Source: Rutpela maculata (Eukaryota; Arthropoda; Insecta; Coleoptera; Cerambycidae). From it: a stretch of 64,000 nt of DNA. A model generated the notes under the pieces. It saw nothing but the letters and a program-made list of their open reading frames with translations. It made no database searches and was not told where the DNA came from. The position numbers were made by a program, and so were the translations under genes. Location: assembly GCA_936432065.2 (NCBI GenBank), contig OW386286.2:9417208-9481207 (forward strand). The letters are read 5' to 3'. This document shows positions 55,305 through 64,000 of the stretch, piece by piece (within the stretch, counting starts at the first letter, position 1; each line of letters starts with the position of its first letter).

Positions 55305-55989
55305 TAGTGATGGGCGATATCGCGATTTTTCAATCACTCCTTATCGGCGACTTATATTTTTCACTTCTGGCGGTTTTAAAGTAACGTGATCGCAATTTGC
55401 AAGTAATTTGTTTGTGTGTATGTATGGCTGCATTAAACATCACTAGACAAAACGATGTAAATTACACTTTTGTATTAATATTAGAATAGAAGAATAGAAT
55501 AATTTATTAACCTCAAATTAACATAACATAAGTTACAAAAGGCAAGTCATAAAATAACGGTACAAAAATTTATAGGAAAAAAATATATATATAAACAGCA
55601 ATAAATAATGCAGTTACATTAAAATAATCAGAAGTAAAAAAATTTCAGTTATATTATAAAATAAGAAACAAGTAATAAAACATATAAACCCAAGTTGCAG
55701 GCCTTAATTCCCTACTAGAAACAAGAATTCTTTAACGGAGTAGAAAGCGTTTACTTCTAAAAAAGATTTTACGCCTTTTTTGAAAGTAGTATAGTTCCCT
55801 AATAATTTAATATCATCAGGTAATGCATTATAGAGGATGATACAGTTGTAGCGTGGAGATTTACGAAACATAGTTGTTCTGTATGTAGGCAATCGCAGGT
55901 TTATATTTCTTGTGTTGTAGTTGTGAATATCGGATTGGTGTATAATCACGGTGATTTAATCACCGGCAGTGACATATTGCTCATGACTA
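55305..55989. mobile_element. hAT element with perfect 8-bp TSD, carrying a LINE fragment
   Basis: Ends TAGTGATGGGCGATAT and (reversed) TAGTCATGAGCAATAT; GACGTTTG is duplicated exactly (55297-55304, 55990-55997). Most of the interior is a later LINE 3'-end insertion (about 55480-55950), leaving about 200 bp of the hAT itself. Confidence 0.85.
55480..55950 (-). pseudogene. LINE ORF2 C-terminus with 3' UTR
   Basis: Minus strand 55949-55704: HNYNTRNINLRLPTYRTTMF, then NCIILYNALPDDIKLLGNYT and FKKGVKSFL, the characteristic C-terminal end of Jockey/CR1 LINEs, stop at 55704, followed by about 220 bp of AT-rich 3' UTR ending near TTCTATTCTTCTATTC. Heavily 5'-truncated, as usual for LINEs. It inserted into the hAT element. 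Confidence 0.78.
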
Positions 55990-56223
55990 GACGTTTGACA
56001 GCTTGTTGATTTTAACATCTTGGACTACTCATTATGGACTAGATAAAAGCAGTGCTAGAGGCTAATGAGGCCATGACAAAATATTAAAACCTTTTTAAAT
56101 ATATTCGTGTTTATTTTTATGTTCGTTTTAATTAAATTTAAACTAAATGTCAATGTCATCTTTAACCTAATCTCAAAATAATTATCTGTTCACAAAGCTA
56201 AAATTTTGCAAAATCGTTGTTAC

Positions 56224-56436
56224 TTAATTTTGAATGTGTACGCGAGAGTTTTGAAAGCAAGTTAACAAGCAAACAACATCAATAAAAGGTGCAAACAAGT
56301 TGATACTCTCCGTAAATTCTTTATATTTCGGCGCTCTGCACACAAAATCTAAATTGTTCTCGTAAACCTCATCAACCATCACCGTATCCACACATGGTAG
56401 GTTATCAGATGACCCTTTTTCGTAACCTTGTTCCAT
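56224..56436 (-). CDS. Unidentified ORF, possible first exon or TE remnant
   Basis: 70 codons from ATG at 56436: MEQGYEKGSSDNLPCVDTVM, VDEVYENNLDFVCRAPKYKE, ending with stop at 56224. The EQGYEKGSxDNLPxVDxxMV pattern recalls the N-terminus of a repetitive insect ORF family with SWIM/YqaJ-like regions, but only weakly and from memory. The upstream sequence (56500-56660) is richer in CpG than its surroundings, as a promoter might be. No downstream exon was found. It could be a truncated TE protein or a real first exon. Confidence 0.3.
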   Translation of the reverse strand: MEQGYEKGSSDNLPCVDTVMVDEVYENNLDFVCRAPKYKEFTESINLFAPFIDVVCLLTCFQNSRVHIQN

Positions 56437-56660
56437 AATATTAACAAAATAACTTCACACACACGGCAATAAACTATAAACACTACTTCTATTAAATACG
56501 ACAGCTCAAATGAAAGTTTAAGGTTATCCGCTATCCGCATGCTCGGCGATCGCAGTGTTGCCGGTTTGCAAGTTTTTCCGTTGCGTCCTCGACGATGATT
56601 GGTGGGATTACGTGTGCAACCAAGGCGCGTGTAACTCGAGCGTTTGAAATACCCCGTGAA

Positions 56661-58318
56661 AGTTGTTGTATTTCGCTAATTTATTTCTCATTGGTCCCTG
56701 TTCTAAGACGCCTCATTTTTAGATCAAAAATTATTTTATTTTCCCCAAATGACACCTACCATATTTAAATGTCAAAATTCGAATATACTGTAAAGGTTAA
56801 ATTGGTTTATGTTTTCAAAGTTAAGGCTGTGTTACCAAGGTCAAATATCACGTTCATTAATTCATCATTTTGTAATTATTACGGGGAAAGTATTCTTAAA
56901 AACGAACCAACAGAATTCAGATTTGATTTAATTATTGAATCTAGTTAACTTAAATCTGTTACGTATCATATCTTAATATTTGAATACTAAATGAAATTAA
57001 GTTTCCAAAGTTTCCTCCTCTGAATTATTAAACGTGAACGTACCCATCAATTGTCTGTAATTCATCTATAATGATTTTATATTTTTTAATGGAACTCAAA
57101 TATTCAAATAAAATGTGATACGTAATAGAATAAATATATTTAACGTAAAAAAAAGTTAAAAATCCACATAATATTTGCTACAATAAAAGATTACTTGTTT
57201 AGAAAAATTTGAGGAATTATACCAATATTAGTTTGACGTTTTGCTAGTAGATGCCGCGACAGAAGTCATTCAAAGTGGTGACACTGCTATAATAATACTA
57301 GAAAGACAGTATGAGCAGGGTGGGACTTATTTTTCATTTCTCTAGTGTTTGAAATAGATTTTAAAAGAATTTTAATTTTTTTACCGATTGAATTGTCCAT
57401 ATTATCTATTACTGATCACGTTTTTAAGATTGTTTAATTTACTTTTATTTATGATTGGTAGGGCTCGGTCTCTTAAATACATATACTTACTACAATACAA
57501 AGAGAACTGCCAATGGCTATTTATGCACGGCTTTTTTTCTCAGGCTGTACGTAAAAACAAAGTAGCCATTACGATTTTTTATGATTACAATTTTTTAATA
57601 ATAAAATTGCTACACGAAGTTGCATTCTTTATATTAGAGCATATACCTTCAGCCTTACTGCACAAATCCAGAATTTTTTTACATAAAAGCTAATTTTTTT
57701 ACTTTCTATTATTTTTTCTGAAGTTCTACATTTCTTGTTTATTCTACATTTTCAATAATTTTTTGTTAGTAATTTTGCTAATAACTTATTAGTATATCTA
57801 ACAAAATATCATTGCTATAAAAAGTGATTACAGTTATATTAAAGGATTAAATTTACCTATTTTTAATCCCGACTGTGAAGAATCAATGTCACAAGGGATA
57901 CAAAAGAATTATAATATTATGGTATATGGACAAACTATCTCTGCACACGCTCTTTTAGTGTATAATCAATAATTATTTTGAAAGAGTAAAATGTCTCTTT
58001 TATTTCTCAAAGGAGAGCTCAAATTGTCTCTGGGACTGACACTTTATTTGAAAATGATAATTAAACTTGCAGTACAAAAATATTGTTTTTAAGAAGTGAA
58101 TGTTCAAAATTTTTTATTGCATTCTGGTATGAATGTTTATGAGGGTGTAAAAAAAAATCTACATTGTTCACTATAATTTTTTTCTTTATTAAATAAATAA
58201 CTGTAAATACTTGTACTTATATTACACACAAACCTAAATAAAATGTAATAAAATAAAATGTTTTTTGTGTCACGTAAATACGTCAAATTTAATCCAACAA
58301 TAATTGAATTTATTATAA
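56661..58318. other. No recognised gene
   Basis: AT-rich sequence, presumably MAN1B1 intron. A plus-strand ORF at 57388-57693 is hydrophobic and low in complexity, with no recognisable family, so it is not called. Confidence 0.45.
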
Positions 58319-59771
58319 CGGCCGCTTGCACCGTATTGTTTAATAGAGAATTAAACTTAAACCTCCGTTAAATTTCAAATTTGCTTTGCACCGTTTGTTA
58401 ATCCTTGATTAAATTAGCTTAAACTTGCGTTAACTTAAACCCCCAAAGTTGGCCGCTTAAAGGGCAATTAAATTTAATCGCAATTCCTGTGCAGTCGTCG
58501 ATGTTGTGCCTAACCTCAATTTTTAGTATATTTTCATTTTTTATTTTTATTAACAAATATTTGCCTTTTCTTGAGACGTTACGTTATTTGTTTGTTTATT
58601 TTCTAATACATGCTTGCATTTTGTGGCCGTATTATAAGCAAAAGTTTTTAAACCAGGGATCGAAAATATCATGATATTTATATAAATATCAGACAAACTG
58701 ATATATATCACAAAAAACGTGATATATATCACTTTTTGATTTTTATGATATTTATTTTTATTTTTTTAATTCATGTAACTTATTCATGCCAATAAAACCA
58801 CGATTGAATTTAAAGGAGTGCATATCATATTTTAAATCGTTTTTATTCAATGTTTTTTAAGCTTGTTATGTCTTGGCTCTAAAAATGTAACAAACAAAAC
58901 ATAAATTCTAACAATTTAAAATAAAGTCAAATTCTGTTCAGCTGCCTCGGGTGCCCAAGGCACCTGCCCGAAAGTTCTTCTCACGGCCCAATGATGTATC
59001 ACTTTACCCGGGTTACCTCCTCTATCCTCCCAGCTGCATTTGGGTATCATTGGGTTCGTACAAGTGGGAAGAGAATCATGAGTTTTGTTACATCAAAATT
59101 AAAATGACGATCTTGCCCCGTCCAACAGTAAAGCTAAGCAGCTGAAAAGAATTTGGCTTAAAAAAACATAACAAAATTGCTCTCATAGATGTTCAATATT
59201 AGTATTATAAGGACAATAAAGAAGTACCTATAAGTATTAAAATGAAACTAATTTAAAAAATATACATATATATTTTTCACCAACGGCGTAGGTGTTTAAT
59301 CGCGCACCATAGGGGTAGGCGTTTTATTTTTATATTTGCGATATATATCATGATATTTATGGTGTGATATTTTCCATAAATATCATGATATATTCAAGTG
59401 ATATATATCCTCGATCCCTGTTTTAAACTAATGAAAAATTATCGGATCTTGATCTTTTATTTTTATTATATGGTTTTCCATATTTATAAAGATCTTTTAA
59501 ACAGATAACAAATAGTAAAAATGTACACACACAGATTCATGTTTTTTCTGAAAAGAACAAATATTTGACAATAGTTGACAGAAATAAGGTTATAATTTTG
59601 AAAGAGAAGTTAGCAGAATACCAAATTCCCTAAAATCACTAGTTAACTATCAACTTAAGTAAACCAAAAACAATAAAGCACGGTGCAATAAGAGGCAAGT
59701 TAAACTTGGTTTAAAAATTAGTTATTCGATTAGTTATTCATCGCTTAAAATGAAAACGGTGCAAATGGCTG
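58319..59771. mobile_element. Harbinger-like MITE (TAA flanks) with a hAT inside
   Basis: Ends CGGCCGCTTGCACCGT and (reversed) CAGCCATTTGCACCGT, with TAA on both sides (58316-58318, 59772-59774). The motif GCACCGT recurs subterminally on both sides (about 58385, 59680). Without the nested hAT it is about 680 bp. There is no transposase. Confidence 0.75.
58654..59420. mobile_element. hAT element with perfect 8-bp TSD nested in the Harbinger-like MITE
   Basis: Ends CAGGGATCGAAAATATCATG and (reversed) CAGGGATCGAGGATATATAT; TTTTAAAC duplicated exactly (58646-58653, 59421-59428). Subterminal zones are crowded with TGATAT/ATATCA motifs (ATATATCAC, ATATCATGATATTTAT) on both sides, probably transposase-binding arrays. 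The short plus-strand ORF at 58951-59145 is not a recognisable protein. Confidence 0.9.
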
Positions 59772-59919
59772 TAACTGTTAGATACCATGAATTGTTTAAT
59801 TATTTACGAACATCAAATTCTATTTCCAAAGTTACAAAATAGAATAGCAGCTGAATAATTTTTTAATTCACTTAATTCACTGTTGTAAATCTAGTCGACT
59901 ATTTTCGATACTCCTTAAG

Positions 59920-60672
59920 AATTTTTTTCAGAATTTTTTATCAATTTTTAGGTTAAGTAAAATATATAATATGTCATATTTCGGCATGTTTCGGTGTAAT
60001 TGGCTGAAACTTGCTGTTTTGTAGTTAAAGTCATGCTGATCAAAAATTCCTATTGCACTGAGTCAATCCTATGAGTAGTTCTCACGCCAGGAGTGCTTGA
60101 ATGTCCCAACAACGAGGTAACGGGTAATCTATGTCCGTGTTTATGAATGGCTTCCAGCGTGTTTGTGTACATGCGTGCGTGCGTTTATATGTATGTATGT
60201 GCCAATGTATACAGAATTTTTTGGAAATATCGATGACAAACTTCTGATGCAGGTTCTACATGCAAAAATATGTCCGCAAATAACTTGAACTACGGCCCTT
60301 TGAAAATGGCACCCAGAAACTGATTATTTTATATTTCAAAAACCTTTTGATTTACAGGGACGCGACTTTATACACTATTGACAATAATACAAGCTTATTT
60401 TTACATTACATTACATTACACAAACACGCTAGAGAAGCCATTCATAAACACGTACATAAATTATCCGTTACCTCGTTATTAGGACCTCCAAGCGCTCTTG
60501 AAGAGAAAACCACTCATAGGATCGACTCAGTGCACTAGAAATTTTTGATTAGCATGACTCTAACTACAAAATAGCAAAAGTTTCGGACAATTCCACCGAA
60601 GCATGCCGAATTATGACATATTACTATATTACTTAACTTAAAAGTTGATAAAAAAATTCTGAAAAAAATGCT
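59920..60672. repeat. Foldback with about 250-bp arms built from repeat D
   Basis: Left arm TTTTTTTCAGAATTTTTTAT, GTCATATTTCGGCATG, AACGAGGTAACGGGTAAT, TTTATGAATGGCTTCC; right arm holds the reverse complements in order (GAAGCCATTCATAAA near 60440, ATTATCCGTTACCTCGTT, CATGCCGAATTATGAC, AAAAAAATTCTGAAAAAAA). Each arm contains a copy of repeat D. No coding sequence. Confidence 0.78.
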
Positions 60673-60734
60673 TGAGCTTTATTGGACTTGAACAAAAATA
60701 TTTCGACCCTTGCAATTTTTTGCTAAAGTTAATA

Positions 60735-60945
60735 GTTTAAGAGTAAACAATTCTTGAATGTCTAAAATGACCCAAATTATCTAACTTTGACAACCTGTAT
60801 CTTAAAAACTGTCCATAGGATCGGCTCGATGTGATAAGAACTTTTAATCAGCATGACTTAAACTACAAAATAGCAAAGTTTCAGCCAATTTCACCGAAAA
60901 ACCATTTTCATCGGTTTTGTTCCGGGGTCCTTTCATACTTTCAGA
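60735..60945. repeat. Dispersed repeat D, further copy (reversed)
   Basis: Reverse complement of 54896-55070: GTATCTTAAAAACTGTCCAT, TAATCAGCATGACTTAAACT, TTTCAGCCAATTTCACCG, TCATCGGTTTTGTTCCGGGG. Adjacent to the foldback at 59920-60672, which contains two more copies. Confidence 0.75.
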
Positions 60946-60962
60946 AGTTTCTGTGTACCCTT

Positions 60963-61936
60963 TAGGCCAGTGGAATTAGCAAATATGCATATTGTAATTC
61001 GTTTCAGGATGCCACGTGGATTAAACGATAGTTTTATTGATTACGAACATGACCCTGAATTTGCTCCACTTTTTGACCGCCGGAACATTGTTTATTTAAC
61101 GAGTTTCAGCTGTTAATGTTTAGTAATAAACAGATTACGAATTTATTTAAAAAAAAATCATCTCGGCTTCTAGTAAGGCTAGTCATTTTTTTTTTGAAAA
61201 TGTGTGAAAAAAACCCAGCAACAAAGATATCAGAACGATATTGCAAAATCTTCATTTGTTTAAAAGTTATTAGCAAAAAACCTAACCTCAAAATGTGACA
61301 CTTTTTCAAACGCCATTTTGAAGTTGAAAATAATGCAAATTTGATTTGCCATTAATGAAAACATAACAAGTTTAAGTCTCAACAAAAAAAAGGATGTCCA
61401 GATTAACTCTCTACGACAACGGGAACTGGGTGAATTTGCATTTTACATTATTTATGTTTTTAATAAACAAATTGAATATCTCTTAAACTAATTAAAATTT
61501 TTTGATGAAATTTTAGGGATAACTTTGGGGTAATGAAAGACATATTTATTCAAAGTTTCAAGCACTAATGTTCTTTTGTTAAAGAATGAAAATTATTTGC
61601 AAACTGCTAAAATTTTCGCGGTTTTTTGCAATTATTTAAACAAATTTTCAAGCGTTTCAAACGAAACATCGCTCAAATTAACCGTTTTTCAAAGTTCTAA
61701 CAGTATCTACAAATTGAAAAACCTATCATCAAAGGTCTTTGAGTTATCTTTAAAAAAGTCGATTTTTTGGAATTTTTCAACAATAAATCGCTAAATAAAC
61801 AATGTTCCGGCGGTCAAAAAGTGTACCAAATTTAGGGTCATGTTTGTAATCAATAAAACTATCGTTTAATCCACGTGGCATCCTGAAACGAATTACATTA
61901 AATTTCAGTCTTTTTTTTACTAATTCTACTGGACTA
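60963..61936. mobile_element. TIR element with about 140-bp arms
   Basis: Ends TAGGCCAGTGGAATTAG and (reversed) TAGTCCAGTAGAATTAG; arms continue through TTCGTTTCAGGATGCCACGT, GGATTAAACGATAGTTTTAT, CAAAAAGTG-type and CCGCCGGAACATTGTTTATT blocks. The interior is about 690 bp and AT-rich with no recognisable protein. Target duplication not resolved. Confidence 0.75.
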
Positions 61937-62563
61937 CTTAGTTTTCTAGGATGTTTATGTTACTCTGGTTTCTTAACCTTTTCTTTATTTTTAATTCCTT
62001 CTACCACTATCTTAACTTTCCTTTTCTGAATTGTTTTCTCCTCAATAGTTGCAGTTTTCCTTTTATTGCAATTTCCTCTATCAATTTTCTTAACTCTATT
62101 ATTCTGATTTGCTTAGCTTTCTTCTAATTTTCTTAGCCTTGCTTTCTACTGTCGGATAATTGGGTTATGGAAAGAAAATATATTTTAATTGTGTAATAGA
62201 AATATTTTATTATGAAAAATTACGATTTTAATATACTAGAAAACGTGTCTGTTTTCTATACAGTTGTCTATAAGTCTAATTGATATTTAATACACCTAAT
62301 AAGTACCTAATATTTTAATGTCAAAGGCAATTTATACGTTTCCTATGAACAAAATTAGGTATACAGGGTGATTTATCATGACATGCGGAAAACTATCAAA
62401 GTAATCAGTTACTAGTAAGTAACTAACTAATAATTATATTATTATTAAAACAATTAAATTGCTTAGACACTTAGAGTGTGTATTTTCTGGGAAGAAAAAT
62501 TACGTAACAATTGTGTGATAATTATATATAATTATAATTAAATATATAATAATTTAATATTCC
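61937..62563. other. No recognised gene
   Basis: T-rich then AT-rich sequence. One 'acagggtgatttatcatgacatgcgg' segment near 62363 looks like the end of a mariner-type MITE without a visible partner. Confidence 0.4.
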
Positions 62564-62566
62564 TAA

Positions 62567-62712
62567 GGGCCAGTTGTACGAACTAAGTTGAGCCAAGTTC
62601 AGCTTGAACTAAGATCAAAAGCCATGGTTACGATTGTTACAATAATCGTAACCATGGATTTTGATCTTGGATCAAGCTGAACTTGACTCAACTTAGTTCG
62701 TACAACTGGCCC
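62567..62712. repeat. 146-bp palindromic MITE with TAA duplication (Harbinger-like)
   Basis: GGGCCAGTTGTACGAACTAA and TTAGTTCGTACAACTGGCCC are perfect inverted ends, and the palindrome continues almost to the centre (CCATGGTTACGATT / AATCGTAACCATGG). TAA flanks both sides (62564-62566, 62713-62715). The near-identity of the arms suggests a recent insertion. Confidence 0.9.
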
Positions 62713-62715
62713 TAA

Positions 62716-64000
62716 GTACTTTTTTTAAGCCATTCCCATTTCTTAAACAAGCCTATATAAACACATTTTTGTAAACAGTGTGAATAATTTTAGCCCTTAG
62801 ATAAAGATAAATTAGTTATTGTTTATAATACTTTTCTCTTGTTACAAATATCTACCATACTTACTGCTACTCTGGTGCCGTTGTCTTCAGTTTATTTCCT
62901 TTTGCAACTAAAGTAATTCCAAAATATCAAGCGGCCCAATAAACAATTTTGGTTTCTTAAATATCTACAAGAGTGCTATAAAACTATTTATAAAATGTCT
63001 AGTAAATCCATTTTGCTGTAACATCCTTAACACCATCATAAAGCAGCTTCTAGACTAAAAGGAAGGTTGTTAGAACTTTTTTTAAATTCTCTATTAAAAC
63101 TCCTTAGAGTGACATAGCCCATTTAAAGCCCCATTTAAATTTTATCGTGATCTTCAGATCTCTTGAAGTCTATTTAATAAAACTTCTGATAAAACTATAT
63201 ATCTTTGACAAACACTATTAAACCTTTATAAAGCTTGTATAAAGCTAAGAGCATTCTTAAAAGAGTTCTGAGGGCCTTTTTAAAAAGTCATTTTGAAACC
63301 AATTGGTTTTATTCTAAACAGCCTTTATAACGTTCTGAAGACCTTGATAAAACTATTCATAAAACCAACAATAAATTCTAAAGCATAATTTTGGCCTTAA
63401 GGGACTATCTACAAACCGTTGTTTAAACTATTATAAAACCACTTCGTAAAGTCATCATAAAATTAAAATGCTTTAGAACTGCACTTAATAAAGCTATTTG
63501 CTCTGTTAATATGGTTATTTTTAATAAAAAAGGTTTTATGCTTGCCATCATATTAAAACTAAGTTGGCAAATTAGTCGCGTGTTGGTAATGGATATTATA
63601 ATAAACATTTGCTGTTTTTCAGCTTTTAGATGGTCTCTCTATACTGGTTAAAATTATCAAGTTCAGTAGGTACTCACCGTGAGTAAAAATTTAGCTGCGC
63701 ATTAAATTGTACTGATGATATCACAACTAATAGGTAGAAAAATACGGAGGCCCTTGAAAAATATTAAAGATTTTGGAGATTTTAAAAAATAATTTAAAAT
63801 TCATTTTTTAAAAAAAGGTTAATTTTTTGTTGATACCGTGCGTGTAATTTCCCATTAGGCATGTACATTCACGTAGCGCGAGAGATTTGACAACACCGTC
63901 AGCCGTAAATTCGTCCGTCGATGGAGCATTCCAGCTCTGTTATTTCATTTCAGCCAGCTGGCACGCGCGATGTAATTCTTCTCCCCATGCCTAGCCCGCG
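62716..64000. other. No recognised gene; CpG-richer end of window
   Basis: AT-rich to about 63830. The last 150 bp are richer in CpG and GC (ACGTAGCGCGAGAG, TCGTCCGTCGATGG, GGCACGCGCGATG, CTAGCCCGCG), which may mark the edge of a promoter, exon or another element outside the window. Confidence 0.4.

Noticed and set aside
57388..57693. A membrane protein ORF of 101 codons
   Set aside because: Hydrophobicity comes from T-rich DNA; no conserved family or gene structure is visible.
63850..64000. A CpG-island promoter of a further gene
   Set aside because: Only 150 bp are visible and no start codon or exon can be tied to it.

Overview
The window is eukaryotic nuclear DNA. It is AT-rich, with spliced genes using GT/AG introns and a very high load of transposable elements (TEs). 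The proteins are animal-like and the TE set (Tc1/mariner, hAT, PIF/Harbinger, Mutator-like foldbacks, TTAA-target MITEs, CR1/Jockey-type LINEs, tRNA-derived SINEs) fits an insect. I cannot name the order from sequence alone. There is no operon, CRISPR array or ribosome-binding-site signal, and none is expected.

Three host genes are recognisable. (1) PRPS, phosphoribosyl-pyrophosphate synthetase, + strand: a large exon at 13335-13892 and the last exon at 18419-18511. Upstream exons were not found. (2) PPIL1, a spliceosomal cyclophilin, - strand: complete in two exons, 35741-35820 and 35006-35453. (3) An ER class I alpha-1,2-mannosidase (MAN1B1 type, GH47), + strand: the first three coding exons at 39675-39767, 40066-40375 and 54328-54513, with an intron of about 14 kb and the rest beyond the window. 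PPIL1 and MAN1B1 are divergent, and the 3.9 kb between their start codons is filled with nested transposons.

Layout. 0-13 kb: TE-dominated (broken mariner transposase, an LTR, LINE fragments, a hAT inside a hAT, a long degenerate cysteine-rich repetitive ORF, foldback MITEs). 13.3-18.5 kb: end of PRPS, whose last intron holds a complete-looking mariner-type insertion with 300-bp inverted termini. 18.5-35 kb: a LINE with ORF1/endonuclease/partial RT; a foldback split by a hAT with perfect 8-bp target duplication; another LINE; a repetitive gene disrupted by a PIF/Harbinger insertion; hAT transposase remnants; a SINE. 35-40 kb: PPIL1, then two copies of a TIR transposon carrying three Mutator-like foldbacks with perfect 9-bp duplications, then the MAN1B1 start. 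40-54.5 kb: MAN1B1 intron 2 with LINEs in opposite orientation, a SINE, cysteine-rich ORF remnants, several inverted-repeat elements and a 2.2-kb foldback with arms of about 0.9 kb. 54.5-64 kb: more nested hAT/Harbinger/foldback elements and no recognised gene.

The three host genes do not form a pathway (nucleotide precursor synthesis, splicing, glycoprotein quality control). The main interest is the transposon stratigraphy: target-site duplications and paralogous empty sites give an insertion order by eye, and several foldbacks lie where they would be transcribed inside introns. All boundaries were read by eye.
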